DNA from: JAPLIS01 sp963719415 | Lineage (GTDB): Bacteria; Babelota; Babeliae; Babelales; Vermiphilaceae | Assembly (NCBI GenBank): GCA_963719415.1 | Contig: OY970383.1 | Location: forward strand, 496,001 to 560,000 | Direction of reading: 5' to 3' | DNA length: 64,000 nt | Shown: piece after piece, positions 9,312-17,156 of the stretch | Layout: each line of letters starts with the position of its first letter | Position numbering within the stretch: position 1 is the first letter of the stretch | Notes under the pieces: generated by a model | What the model was told of the DNA's origin: nothing | The model's input: only the letters and a program-made list of their open reading frames with translations | Database searches by the model: none | Translations under genes and position numbers: made by a program

Positions 9312-9400
9312 CGTGAGCTCGATCTATAGGACTAATAAATAACGTGAGCTCGATTTAAGTGATGAGCGTCCTATAGCAGAGCGTACTAAAAATTCCCCAT
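9305..9400. repeat. Cluster of dispersed-repeat ends (GAGCTCGA family plus IS630-like end)
   Basis: Two direct copies of AATAACGTGAGCTCGAT (near 9309 and 9341) are followed by a TATAGCAGAGCGTACTAAAA end at 9373 that continues into ATTCCCC and matches the termini of the IS630-type element. The same order of motifs recurs after fic at 12398-12460. Confidence 0.55.
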
Positions 9401-9465
9401 TTATTGCCCCTTTGGGGGCCACGGCCACAAGTGATTGGTACTTTTTTTATAGAAAAGGATTTTTG

Positions 9466-10062
9466 ATGAGAAAAAAAATATTAATGGTCGAGTTAATTTG
9501 GTGGTTAAATATACGCATGCATAAGATATGTATGTTAAGTATTGCGATACTATTTTTGTTTAATTTTTCTAAAACTCATACTATTTTTGAACAACCACCA
9601 ACATCTGTTGAAATAGATCATTCTGTAAACGGAATTGAACCTGTGAATAGGATTGAACGAAAAAAAGTTGTTAAACTGGCAATATTAGAATTTGCCGAAA
9701 TGTATGTTGAAAAAGCTATTAAACACTTAGAAAAAGAAGGGCTTGTAACCATTGAAGAAATTTCTGAAAATTCAGAAAAAAAAGATAAAAATAATACCGT
9801 AGAATTGCAACAGGATCGTGAGCAGGATGCGTTATTGTTCTCGCAATTGACAAAAAAAATTCATGAACTTTATCCTTCTTGTTTTTGTCAGGAAAAAAGG
9901 GCTATTACAGAAAGTTTATTGACGGCAGCAAATGATTTAGCCGCTTTAATTGCTAAGTATAAGCTTGATCGTATGTTTGAGTTCGATGACAATGAAGAGC
10001 TAGACGGTGAATTGAAAATGGCTGAAAAAACATTAGACAACTTGTTAGACGCTTGCGAATAA
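9466..10062 (+). CDS. Small exported or membrane-anchored helical protein, unknown
   Basis: A 198-residue protein from the ATG at 9466, preferred over a TTG at 9412 because AAAAGGA lies about 7 bases upstream. The N-terminus has a hydrophobic stretch MLSIAILFLFNFSKTHT, a late but plausible signal or anchor helix. The mature part is acidic and helical (FAEMYVEKAIKHLEKEG, ELKMAEKTLDNLLDACE), with Cys pair CFC near the middle. No family is recognised. It stands alone, with a strong hairpin terminator after it that is shared with the converging ogt gene. Confidence 0.5.
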   Translation: MRKKILMVELIWWLNIRMHKICMLSIAILFLFNFSKTHTIFEQPPTSVEIDHSVNGIEPVNRIERKKVVKLAILEFAEMYVEKAIKHLEKEGLVTIEEISENSEKKDKNNTVELQQDREQDALLFSQLTKKIHELYPSCFCQEKRAITESLLTAANDLAALIAKYKLDRMFEFDDNEELDGELKMAEKTLDNLLDACE

Positions 10063-10073
10063 TAAAAAAATGT

Positions 10074-10127
10074 AAAAAAAAATAGATTAAGGGTGCCAAA
10101 GTCGCTACTCTTAATCTATTTTTTTAA
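10074..10127. terminator. Bidirectional hairpin terminator between converging genes
   Basis: AAAATAGATTAAG and CTTAATCTATTTT form an inverted repeat (about 10078-10091 with 10110-10124), with A and T runs at either end. The stem overlaps the last codons of ogt, so it can end both converging transcripts. Confidence 0.75.
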
Positions 10128-10661
10128 TCTCTTTTCATGATCGATAAGCCACTGCTTGCGACTTATGCCACCAGCATAACCACCAAGCTTTCCAGAACTT
10201 GTAATAACACGATGACAGGGCACTATGATAGCAAGCCGGTTAGCCCCATTGGCATTGGCAACAGCACGACATACTTTAGGTTTGCCAATCTTACAAGCCT
10301 GCTCTGTATAACTTCGTGTCTGGCCATACGGAATCTGCACTAAAGCATGCCAAGCTTCCTGCTGAAATGGTGTACCCAACAAATGTACCTGTGTGTTAAA
10401 TTGAGTGCCGGTCCCCTTAAAATAAGCTTTAAGCTCAGTTTTAATCGATCTAATCGAATCAGTTATTATATCCGGCATTGCCCGAGCTTTAAGCAGCAAT
10501 CCCAGCTTTTCGACTTCCCCTTCCAAGCCACGCTTATCCACAAACTCCAAAAGATAAAGAGTACGGTCATCGCCTATTGCAAGCATAGAGCCAATCGGCG
10601 TTTCAACTATACCTGATCCCAAAATAATCTGCTGATTATAAGACATGCCATTTCCCAACAT
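10116..10661 (-). CDS. ogt: Methylated-DNA--protein-cysteine methyltransferase
   Basis: This suicidal repair protein removes alkyl groups from O6-alkylguanine onto its own cysteine. The active-site motif IVPCHRVI is intact, with the acceptor Cys at residue 149. The helix-turn-helix region (GTPFQQEAWHALVQIPYGQTRSY, where the 'FQ..VW..L..IPYG..SY' pattern is recognisable) and the Asn-hinge segment VANANGANRLA precede it, and GGYAGG follows, as in the family. At 181 residues it is of usual size. The start may be ATG 10661 or the internal ATG at 10646. The stop lies inside a shared bidirectional terminator. Confidence 0.94.
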   Translation of the reverse strand: MLGNGMSYNQQIILGSGIVETPIGSMLAIGDDRTLYLLEFVDKRGLEGEVEKLGLLLKARAMPDIITDSIRSIKTELKAYFKGTGTQFNTQVHLLGTPFQQEAWHALVQIPYGQTRSYTEQACKIGKPKVCRAVANANGANRLAIIVPCHRVITSSGKLGGYAGGISRKQWLIDHEKRLKK

Positions 10662-10759
10662 ACTATTTCCTAAAACCTATGCTCAAAATTATATAATTGA
10701 TTATATAATTATAATAATATAATCAAAAAAAAGAATAAATTTTGGAAAATAATTTTATT

Positions 10760-11020
10760 ATGAAAAAATTTTTTATTGGTAGAAAACGAGAATTAGAAAA
10801 TCTAAAAGCCTTACATCAACGATTCCTTCCCAGCTTAGCCGTAAGATGCATGGGCAAAAAGTCAATTAAAGAGTTTGCTGCAACAACTTTAAACAATAAG
10901 TTTTGGAGTTTTGCCGTTATTCCTGTCTTATTTCATATCAGTGGGGTATCTGAGCCAGTAGAAATGAGTAACTATTTTTATCGTATTATCGATATCACTG
11001 ATTTTTTACCTGCAAAATAA
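10760..11020 (+). pseudogene. Decayed N-terminal fragment of an AAA-type ATPase
   Basis: The 87 residues begin FIGRKRELENLKALHQR, the typical start of archaeal-type/DEXX-box AAA ATPases ('FIGR-x-x-EL-x-x-L'). The next segment LAVRCMGKKSIKEFA occupies the place of the P-loop ('GRRRxGKTxLI') but lacks a proper GxxxxGK[ST]. The C-terminal ~25 residues do not continue the domain and the reading frame then stops, so I call it a remnant. It lies just upstream of the fic promoter region. I cannot exclude a short functional protein. Confidence 0.45.
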
Positions 11021-11064
11021 CTTGAGCACCAAAAACAGTTGTTTTTTGAAAACAACAAGGTCTC

Positions 11065-11168
11065 TTATTATCGATTTTGCCATTTTTCGATAATAACGCC
11101 ACTTTTCGTAATCGCCAACGATCATAACAAATGCTCTTATTATCGATTATTGCGTTTTTCGACAATAA
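11065..11168. promoter_or_regulatory. Pair of matching palindromes upstream of fic (candidate operators)
   Basis: TTATTATCGA (11065-11074) is followed after 12 bases by its inverse TCGATAATAA (11087-11096). The same arrangement recurs at 11137-11146 and 11159-11168 with one mismatch. Two equal palindromes 72 bases apart, about 80 bases before the fic start, look like binding sites for a dimeric regulator. The Fic protein's own C-terminal winged-helix-like domain is a candidate binder; this is inference. Confidence 0.4.
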
Positions 11169-11248
11169 GAACTATGCTACAAAGTAGCGAGCAAAAAACT
11201 GACCTACTAAAAAAAATAGATCAAAAAAAATTATGCTGGATATAGTAT

Positions 11249-12394
11249 ATGAATATTGATCAATCCCCATCCGGCACTATAATCTCATCAAAAACGGGAT
11301 ATAAAGCCTTTGTTCCCTATCCTTTGCCCCCTAAACTAGAATGGAGCAATGAGCTGGTACATAGTTTATCTCGAGCTAATTTTTTATTAGGTAAATTAGC
11401 TCGAGAGGGAACAAGACTCCCTAATCCACACTTACTCATTCACCCCTTTATAGCCCGAGAAGCAGTACTATCAAGCAAGATAGAGGGAACCCATACAACG
11501 CTTGGCGAATTACTCGCAATCGATGCCGGAGCATCCGTCAAATATGATCCTAGTGATCTATCTGAAGTGAAAAATTATATCATGGCACTTGATCATGGTC
11601 TTAATCGCCTCTCTGAAATTCCTTTATCTTTACGACTCATTAAAGAAATCCATGAATTACTTATGAAAGGAGTTAGGGGCTTTCATGCAAAACCAGGAGA
11701 ATTTAGAAATGTACAAAACTGGATCGGCTTACCTGGCAGCACCATAAACACAGCAAAATTTGTACCACCACCGCCTGATATGCTCATGCCTTGCTTAGCA
11801 GATTTTGAATCTTTTTTACACGATAGACAACTTCCTTCTCTTATTCATATTGGACTCTGTCATTATCAATTTGAAGCTATTCACCCTTTTTTAGATGGAA
11901 ACGGACGTATAGGTCGCCTATTAATCATGTTGCTTTTTATCGAACAACAAATATTGCCTGCGCCACTGTTATATTTGAGTGCCTTTTTTGAAGCCACACG
12001 AGCTGAATATTACAAGCAATTATATCAAGTCAGCGCCCAGGGATCATGGAATGATTGGCTTGTCTATTTTTTAAATGGAGTTGCTATTCAAGCTGAAGAT
12101 GTACTATCTCGAGTAGAACGAATTAATGTATTATTACAAGCATGGGAATCAAGGATAGCCAAAGATTTATCGATTGCCGTTACTATTCGACAACTTGCCG
12201 CAAATCCCTATTGCACTATTAACAAAATGGCACAAGACCTTGGTATGGCATATAGCACCGCTAATCGAGCTATTAAAAAACTTGTTGCGGCTGGTATCAT
12301 TAAAAAAATAAATGAAAACAGCCGCAACAAAGTCTATTGTGCAACTGAAATTCTAAGCATTTTAGAAGAACCAACAAAAATTACTGCCACCTAG
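11249..12394 (+). CDS. Class II Fic-domain protein with C-terminal helix-turn-helix
   Basis: Fic enzymes transfer AMP or other nucleoside phosphates to target proteins. The core motif HPFLDGNGRIGR (residues 212-223) is intact, including the catalytic His and the nucleotide-binding GNGR. An N-terminal inhibitory motif SSKIEG (residues 75-80, 'S-x-x-x-E-G') marks the autoinhibited class II group. The C-terminus (TINKMAQDLGMAYSTANRAI and the following residues) has the form of a winged helix-turn-helix, as in many stand-alone bacterial Fic regulators. The target may be self or cellular; no signal peptide is seen, so it is not obviously exported by Sec. Upstream palindromes suggest autoregulation. 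A 31-base copy of its coding sequence lies in the repeat element just downstream. Confidence 0.92.
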   Translation: MNIDQSPSGTIISSKTGYKAFVPYPLPPKLEWSNELVHSLSRANFLLGKLAREGTRLPNPHLLIHPFIAREAVLSSKIEGTHTTLGELLAIDAGASVKYDPSDLSEVKNYIMALDHGLNRLSEIPLSLRLIKEIHELLMKGVRGFHAKPGEFRNVQNWIGLPGSTINTAKFVPPPPDMLMPCLADFESFLHDRQLPSLIHIGLCHYQFEAIHPFLDGNGRIGRLLIMLLFIEQQILPAPLLYLSAFFEATRAEYYKQLYQVSAQGSWNDWLVYFLNGVAIQAEDVLSRVERINVLLQAWESRIAKDLSIAVTIRQLAANPYCTINKMAQDLGMAYSTANRAIKKLVAAGIIKKINENSRNKVYCATEILSILEEPTKITAT

Positions 12395-12397
12395 ATA

Positions 12398-12768
12398 AAT
12401 AACATGAGTTCGATTTAAGCGATCAGCATCCTATAGCCGAGCGCACTAAAAATTTCCCATCCTTTTTGCCCCCTAAACTAGAATGGAGCAATGAGTAAGT
12501 ATAGATCTACACATATACAGTGGGGTTATTTATCTAAGTTTTGCTATACAGATTTTTTTGTAAATGAGATGTTTTTTGTAAACTGGGTATATTTATTTGT
12601 GACCCCCCAAATTCGGGGTCCCCGCCGACAGGTGGGGTAAAAAAATTCGGGGTCCCCGCCGACAGGTGGGGTAAAAAAGGGGCCACAAGTGGGAATTTTT
12701 AGTACGCTTTAAAATGAGTACATAAGCTATTTTTACCATTTTCTTACGTCGAGCTCACGTTAAATAAT
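12398..12768. repeat. Composite repeat with GAGCTCG-type inverted ends
   Basis: The left end ATAACATGAGTTCGATTTAA and the right end CGTCGAGCTCACGTTAAAT are inverted relative to each other. The interior holds an IS630-type miniature element (12432-12710), so one repeat appears nested in another. Comparable ends occur near 9309, 59131 and 62245. Confidence 0.5.
12432..12710. mobile_element. Miniature element with IS630-like ends carrying a fic fragment
   Basis: The ends TATAGCCGAGCGCACTAAAA and, inverted, AAAGCGTACTAAAAATTCCC match the termini of the local IS630-type element. The interior has a 31-base exact copy of fic (12465-12495 equals 11323-11353) and two tandem 34-base copies of a GC-rich unit (period from 12611 to 12645) containing GGGGTCCCCGCCGACAGGTG. 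Confidence 0.6.
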
Positions 12769-12777
12769 AAACTAAGT

Positions 12778-12832
12778 AAACAAATAAGCGACCCCTTGTT
12801 TTTGTATTAAAAACTCAGAGCCGCTTACTTAT
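12778..12832 (-). terminator. Probable terminator of the 12867-13760 gene
   Basis: An imperfect hairpin (AAATAAGCG at 12782-12790 pairing with CGCTTACTT at 12822-12830) lies just past the stop on the minus strand. A better-preserved version of the same hairpin follows the paralogous gene at 14267. Confidence 0.45.
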
Positions 12833-12866
12833 AACTATAAATCTAAACCAATTTTAGCTTAGCTAT

Positions 12867-13760
12867 TTATTTTGGTGACGGACCATGACCAACAGAAAAA
12901 GACTTATAATTCTGCTTGATATAAGCCACAGTCGCCGCTGCCGCACCAACTCCAACCGATGCAGTTCTGCTCAATCCAGAAGCCAAAGCAACTCTAGCTC
13001 CTGCAACTACAACCGCAGTATATGCTGCTACTTTGCTAAAGCCATACCACATTCGAGCGCGTGACGCATGCTTTATTTCTTCTTCTTCCATAATACGTAT
13101 ATAACAATCTATAAAGCCTTTTTGAAAATCAGGCTTAAGTCTATAAAAACTCTGTTCTCTCCCATGAGAAAACTCTACATCTTGAGTTACGCATAAACCA
13201 GCTCTATCCTGCACGGTCTTTTGAGCTGGATACCTAGCCATTAAAAAACTATTAAATGCTCTATCCCTAGGGATATTTGATTGGCTTTGCTGAACCATAT
13301 TCGCTCGCAATACTTGCGACAAAAAGTCCTCTGGGCGATCATCATTATCGTTATTCGGACGGCCTCTTTCTTCTTCTATTTTTCTTTTCGCTTTTTCGCT
13401 ATCAACAATAAACCAACCAGAATCCACACCCTTAGCTTTTTCTTTTTCAAGATCTCTTACCTTATTTTGGCAAACCATAACAGCGGATTCATCACATTGT
13501 GCTTGAAGATATGATGCACCAGCCACTCCTACAGGAACAAGAACCATAGCTGCTGTTTCAAAAGCCCCCTTCCATGAGGATCCCGATCCAAATCTAGATG
13601 CCTGGCTACTGCTGACAACGCCTAAATGAGCAGCAAAAATTGGTTGCACCAGCGTGCTAGCTAATGTAAAAGTAAAAAAAGATACTTGTAAAAAAAATCG
13701 AGTGCTATTTCCCCGGATAATAGATCCCATAAAACTCTTTGCCTGAATAACTGCTGCCAT
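12867..13760 (-). CDS. Exported protein, paralogue 1 of a three-gene family
   Basis: A 297-residue protein of unknown family. It shares with the genes at 14267-15220 and 16290-17156 an N-terminal signal region (STRFFLQVSFFTFTLAST, cleavage near IFAA), a GSGSSW motif and a hydrophobic stretch AAMVLVPVGVAG. The middle is charged and divergent; the C-terminal third has FSKVAAYTAVVVAGARVALA, a likely membrane helix that also aligns with the paralogues. A spaced AAAAAGGGAT Shine-Dalgarno supports the ATG at 13760. No function can be read; location in the envelope or export is likely. Its upstream flank is also similar to that of the third copy. Confidence 0.6.
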   Translation of the reverse strand: MAAVIQAKSFMGSIIRGNSTRFFLQVSFFTFTLASTLVQPIFAAHLGVVSSSQASRFGSGSSWKGAFETAAMVLVPVGVAGASYLQAQCDESAVMVCQNKVRDLEKEKAKGVDSGWFIVDSEKAKRKIEEERGRPNNDNDDRPEDFLSQVLRANMVQQSQSNIPRDRAFNSFLMARYPAQKTVQDRAGLCVTQDVEFSHGREQSFYRLKPDFQKGFIDCYIRIMEEEEIKHASRARMWYGFSKVAAYTAVVVAGARVALASGLSRTASVGVGAAAATVAYIKQNYKSFSVGHGPSPK

Positions 13761-13972
13761 AAAAATCCCTTTTTGTATGGTAAAAAAAACATAAAATATA
13801 ATCGTCTACTTTAAGATGGTTTAACGTAACCCAATCTCAACAGACATACCAAAGCATACAAATTTTACATAAAAATGCTATTTTTTTTAACCAAATTCCC
13901 ATCGAATAATAAATGAAACAGGGCCCAACCCAGCTCAAAACCTACCCAAGCAACGTCAACGAATCAGCTTTC

Positions 13973-14092
13973 TATAGCAAAACTCAGATAAAACTCCCCC
14001 GAAGCCGGTAAAATATTAAAAGCTTGTGTGATAGTTTTATGGTGACCCTCGGCGGGGAGCAACAAATGGGATTTAATACGCTCTGCTACATA
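13973..14092. mobile_element. Decayed miniature element with IS630-like ends
   Basis: The left end TATAGCAAAACTCAGATAAA aligns with the IS630-type left terminus at 15263, and the right end, inverted, reads TGTAGCAGAGCGTATTAAAT. The interior carries part of the GC-rich palindrome (CCCTCGGCGGGGAG). Confidence 0.45.
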
Positions 14093-14130
14093 TATTTTTT
14101 AGATAGCGATTTTTATATGTTTTTTAAAAA

Positions 14131-14180
14131 CAAATAAGCGACCCTTGTTTTTGTGTTAAAAACCAAGGCTCGCTTATTTA
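14131..14180 (-). terminator. Intrinsic terminator of the 14267-15220 gene
   Basis: AAATAAGCGA (14132-14141) and TCGCTTATTT (14170-14179) are perfect inverses, with additional CTTG/CAAG pairing inside. On the minus strand a T-rich sequence follows. Confidence 0.65.
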
Positions 14181-14266
14181 TGTATACAAAAAAATCTAGA
14201 CCAACTTAAGCTTATTTATCTTGAACTTATCTTGAACCGACTCTACCCAAACGCTTACGAGCCAAC

Positions 14267-15220
14267 TCATCTTCTTCTTGCCAACTCATCTTCTTCTTGC
14301 CAGCTTACAGAGCGCCCAGCTTTTCTTAATTCCGGAGAAGATGCTCGTTCCCATGCATTCAATCCAAAAGTACCAACTCCACCAGTAATAGCACCAACCC
14401 CAGCTGAAGCTTTTGTACTAAATCCACAAAATAGAGCTGCCCTAAACCCAACAACTGCAAATGTAGCTACTTGAGCTAATTTGCTAACGCCCCGCCACAA
14501 GTTCGCACGAAATCTGTATGATTGACCTAATGTTTCTTGATTTGTTGCTTCCCTAGCAGCACGCGCTCGATAATTGCCCATTAAATTTACATTAAAGTCA
14601 TCATTAAGTTCAAAATACCAAGAAGAACCAGCGCTCCTAGGAACATAGACTGCGTTGCGTGACATCTGATCTGATAATAAATGAGCTTGCCCTTCTAGGG
14701 TCTTTTCTTTTGGACATCGAACACCTAAAAGGCCCTGCAATACTGGACTTGCAGCGTTATTCGAGTTAATTTCTCTAAGTATATTTCTTTTTAAAGCTAA
14801 CTGTAAATCAGCTCTCGCCTGCCAACAGTCAAGACTCTTATTTTTACAAGCAACCCATTCTGGCGTACCCCTATCGTCATATGCTGCCGACATATCATCA
14901 TTACCAACAGAACACCAAGCAAAACTCGGCGCAACAACTTCTGCTCTTAAATCTCTTACATTAGATTGACATTTCTGAAAGCTAACCCGATTTCGTCCTG
15001 CTTGAGGATGTGATACACAAAACACCCCTGCAGGAACAAGAACCATAGCCGCTGTTTTAAATAATTCCGACCCAGAACCTCGTGTTTGGCTAACACTTAA
15101 AGTACCACCAGTAGAAGTAGCCGCAAAACTTGATTGCACTATACTATTAGCAAGTGTAAAAGTAAAAAAAGATACCGATAACAAAAATCTACTACTATTT
15201 CTCCGCATAACAAACGCCAT
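14267..15220 (-). CDS. Exported protein, paralogue 2 of a three-gene family
   Basis: A 317-residue protein. The N-terminus MAFVMRRNSSRFLLSVSFF begins a signal peptide ending near SSFAA, closely matching paralogue 3 and less closely paralogue 1. After GSGSELFKTAAMVLVPAGV comes a divergent region with several Cys (KCQSNVRD, ACKNKSLDC, VRCPKEKTLEG); 'CP-x-x-K/D-x-x-L/V-E/Q' recurs in all three copies. The C-terminal hydrophobic segment LSKLAQVATFAVVGFRAALF aligns with the other members. The last residues are rich in Ser/Glu and come from a duplicated 17-base repeat (CCAACTCATCTTCTTCTTG near 14260-14295). No function is recognised. AAAAGGG precedes the ATG. Confidence 0.6.
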   Translation of the reverse strand: MAFVMRRNSSRFLLSVSFFTFTLANSIVQSSFAATSTGGTLSVSQTRGSGSELFKTAAMVLVPAGVFCVSHPQAGRNRVSFQKCQSNVRDLRAEVVAPSFAWCSVGNDDMSAAYDDRGTPEWVACKNKSLDCWQARADLQLALKRNILREINSNNAASPVLQGLLGVRCPKEKTLEGQAHLLSDQMSRNAVYVPRSAGSSWYFELNDDFNVNLMGNYRARAAREATNQETLGQSYRFRANLWRGVSKLAQVATFAVVGFRAALFCGFSTKASAGVGAITGGVGTFGLNAWERASSPELRKAGRSVSWQEEDELARRR

Positions 15221-15333
15221 AAAAACCCTTTTGTGTTAAAAACTTAGAATTGCTTATTTATTTATAGCAAAGCGTTGATAAATAACCCCAAAAGAATATA
15301 CTAATTTCTAAACAAAAATTTAGGAGTTATAGT

Positions 15334-15684
15334 ATGTATAGCGTAGACATAAGAAAAAAAGCTCTCGATTTATTAATCGAGAAGAAAATGAAAAAAACAG
15401 AAGTAGCATTGTTGCTTGATATAGACAGAAAAACATTATATACATGGAATAAAATATTCAAAAAAGAAGGCCGCATTGCACCATTATCAGATCGAACAAA
15501 ATCTGGAAAAAGCAGAAGAAAATTAGATTTAGTTAAATTTAAACTTTTTTTGGACGAACATCAAGATTGGACCATTAAAGCAATGACTGAAGCGTTGAAA
15601 GTTGGTAAAACAGCAGTAGGAACAGCTATAAAGGCTCTTGGTTACACTCGAAAAAAAAACAATATTTATTCAAAGAAAGAATAG
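15334..15684 (+). CDS. IS630-type transposase, N-terminal frame (OrfA, helix-turn-helix)
   Basis: A 116-residue first frame with a helix-turn-helix that binds the terminal repeats. It starts MYSVDIRKKALDLLIEKKMK and contains TEVALLLDIDRKTLYTWNKIF, then a second winged region ending GTAIKALGYTRKKN. This is the usual N-terminal half of IS630 transposases. The TAGGAGTTATAGTATG context gives a good ribosome site. Translation probably shifts back one base at the heptamer A-AAA-AAC (15654-15660) near its end to make the full OrfAB protein; if no shift occurs the product would be the DNA-binding part only. Confidence 0.82.
   Translation: MYSVDIRKKALDLLIEKKMKKTEVALLLDIDRKTLYTWNKIFKKEGRIAPLSDRTKSGKSRRKLDLVKFKLFLDEHQDWTIKAMTEALKVGKTAVGTAIKALGYTRKKNNIYSKKE
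15654..15660 (+). promoter_or_regulatory. Candidate programmed -1 frameshift site of the transposase
   Basis: Nine A bases followed by C place the heptamer A-AAA-AAC in frame with OrfA codons (aaA AAA AAC). Slipping back one base continues directly into the OrfB frame, which stays open from here to 16205. This is a classic slippery sequence used by several IS families. Confidence 0.65.
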
Positions 15685-16205
15685 AGAAAGCACGAATAGA
15701 GTTTGCAGAGAAAGTAAAAAAAATAAAAAAATCAGAATTGGTATATTTTGACGAATCTGGAATTGACAATAACGAACGATATGCATATGGATGGGGATTG
15801 CGTGGCAAGCGCGTTTTTGCTGAAAAACCCGGGCATTCTACGCAAAGAACAAGTATTTGCGCAGGTCTTTTTGAAAATAAACTTTGTGCGCCTTTAATAT
15901 TCGATGGTTATTGCAATAAAGAAATTATTAAATGTTATTTTGAGACTGTTTTGCTGCCACATATAGGTACTGGAAAGACTATTGTTTTAGATAACGCATC
16001 GTTTCACAAATGGATCGAAATCTCTGATATTGTAAATAAAGCTGGTTGTTCTTTGCTTTTTTTACCTGCTTATTCTCCAGACTTAAACCCAATAGAACAT
16101 CATTGGGCTTACCTAAAAAATAATATTAGGCGTGAGCTTGAATTTGTTGAAAATGATATTTGGAAAGCGACTTGTAATGCATTTGAGAAAATGGGGAATT
16201 CTTAG
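15654..16205 (+). CDS. IS630-type transposase, C-terminal DDE frame (OrfB, by frameshift)
   Basis: The frame is open from the slippery site at 15654 to 16205; a separate start at TTG 15738 is possible but would lose part of the linker. The catalytic acidic triad is intact: VYFDESG (first Asp), VLDNASFHK (second Asp), and SPDLNPIEHHWAYLK (Glu), matching the DDE_3/IS630 pattern. Together with OrfA it makes a protein of about 290 residues, normal for the family. No internal stop or deletion is seen, so the transposase may be active. The last codons read into the right terminal repeat. Confidence 0.82.
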   Translation, partial: KKQYLFKERIEKARIEFAEKVKKIKKSELVYFDESGIDNNERYAYGWGLRGKRVFAEKPGHSTQRTSICAGLFENKLCAPLIFDGYCNKEIIKCYFETVLLPHIGTGKTIVLDNASFHKWIEISDIVNKAGCSLLFLPAYSPDLNPIEHHWAYLKNNIRRELEFVENDIWKATCNAFEKMGNS

Positions 16206-16289
16206 TGCGCTATGCTATATAAAGACAAATTTAAACTACTTATCTATTTATTGGAATGGTAAACCCCCACTATTAAGAAACAAATATAA

Positions 16290-17156
16290 TTAACTAAATA
16301 TAATCTTAGCAAGCGCTGCAACAGCAACAACTCCAGCTACTTTGCTAATGTTATAACATAGTTGGATACGGTCTCGTTTTTTTTGTTGCTCCTTCATAAT
16401 CTCTTTGTACCGAGCTGTTAATTCTTTAAAATAAGGGGCCCCTAGATTAAAAGACTCAAAACCCTCATTTTTAGAACGTTCATATTTTGCTTGAGAAACT
16501 ATTTGATCCGCGAATGACCAAACTTTGTGTTCTAGATCTTGATCATCTGGACAACTAACATCTAAAAGATGCTTGAATGCCATTTTTTTAGCATTCTCCA
16601 GCTTATTATCTAGATGTTCAACATTCAGTTGCACCCAAAATTTATCTTTTATTGCTAGAAAAAAATCAACTCTAGCATTTTCCTCACCATCTTCGTATAT
16701 GGACAATCTCTCTTCCATATCAACCCTCCAAGCATTTTTAGATCTCTTATTTTGTATATAGGAGCTAGCTTCATTCCACCTACTTTCCCCGCCGCGTTCA
16801 AGCCTCGAATCCCGCTTCTTATTTATATCCCCTGGCATGACATTACACCAAGAAGGAAGCCCTGAATCAGAGAGCTCTGCTTGAAAAATTCTTTGGAATT
16901 CTGCTTCTTGACCTCGCTCTTCAAAATACAATACTCCAGCCGCCGCGACAGGCAAAAGAACCATGGCCGCTCTTTTACCCCCCTCCCATGATGATCCCGA
17001 CCCAAAACCTGGTGTTTGGCTAACACCTGAAGTACTAGCATCAGCCACAAGATTAGCCGCAAAACTTGATTGCACTATAGTACTGGCAAGTGTAAAAATA
17101 AAAAAAGATACCTGTAACAAAAATCTAATGCTGTTTTTCCGCATAACAAACACCAT
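16290..17156 (-). CDS. Exported protein, paralogue 3 of a three-gene family
   Basis: From the ATG at 17156 (AAAGGG Shine-Dalgarno nearby; an upstream ATG at 17255 lacks one) the protein has 288 residues. The signal region MRKNSIRFLLQVSFFIFTLA ends near QSSFAA, and GFGSGSSWEGGKRAAMVLLPVAAAG follows the paralogous pattern. The middle is charged with a SCPDDQDLE motif that corresponds to CPKEKTLE in paralogue 2. The C-terminus ends in YNISKVAGVVAVAALAKIIF, shorter than in paralogues 1 and 2, which continue with a second hydrophobic segment. Function is unknown. The IS630-type element lies between this gene and paralogue 2. Confidence 0.6.
   Translation of the reverse strand: MVFVMRKNSIRFLLQVSFFIFTLASTIVQSSFAANLVADASTSGVSQTPGFGSGSSWEGGKRAAMVLLPVAAAGVLYFEERGQEAEFQRIFQAELSDSGLPSWCNVMPGDINKKRDSRLERGGESRWNEASSYIQNKRSKNAWRVDMEERLSIYEDGEENARVDFFLAIKDKFWVQLNVEHLDNKLENAKKMAFKHLLDVSCPDDQDLEHKVWSFADQIVSQAKYERSKNEGFESFNLGAPYFKELTARYKEIMKEQQKKRDRIQLCYNISKVAGVVAVAALAKIIFS

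Larger units (their letters stand above)
13761..14266. other. Intergenic region with duplicated promoter flank, decayed miniature element and terminator
   Basis: The part 13830-13960 resembles 17240-17360 upstream of the third paralogue (shared 'GGGCCCAACCCAGCTCAAAA'-like segment), so the duplication unit included the promoter. It is followed by a decayed miniature element (13973-14092) and the terminator of the next gene. No coding region is seen. Confidence 0.5.
15263..16219 (+). mobile_element. IS630-family insertion sequence, apparently complete
   Basis: The element spans 957 bases. The left terminus (15263-15289) and inverted right terminus (16193-16219) both begin TATAGCA and end CCCC over 27 bases, sharing the AGCG block and about two thirds of positions. 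IS630 elements insert at TA, which fits the TA at both outer ends. It carries a helix-turn-helix frame and a DDE frame joined by a slippery A-run. The stop of the second frame lies inside the right repeat. Related ends are scattered through the window as miniature elements, so it is their probable source of transposase. Confidence 0.8.
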
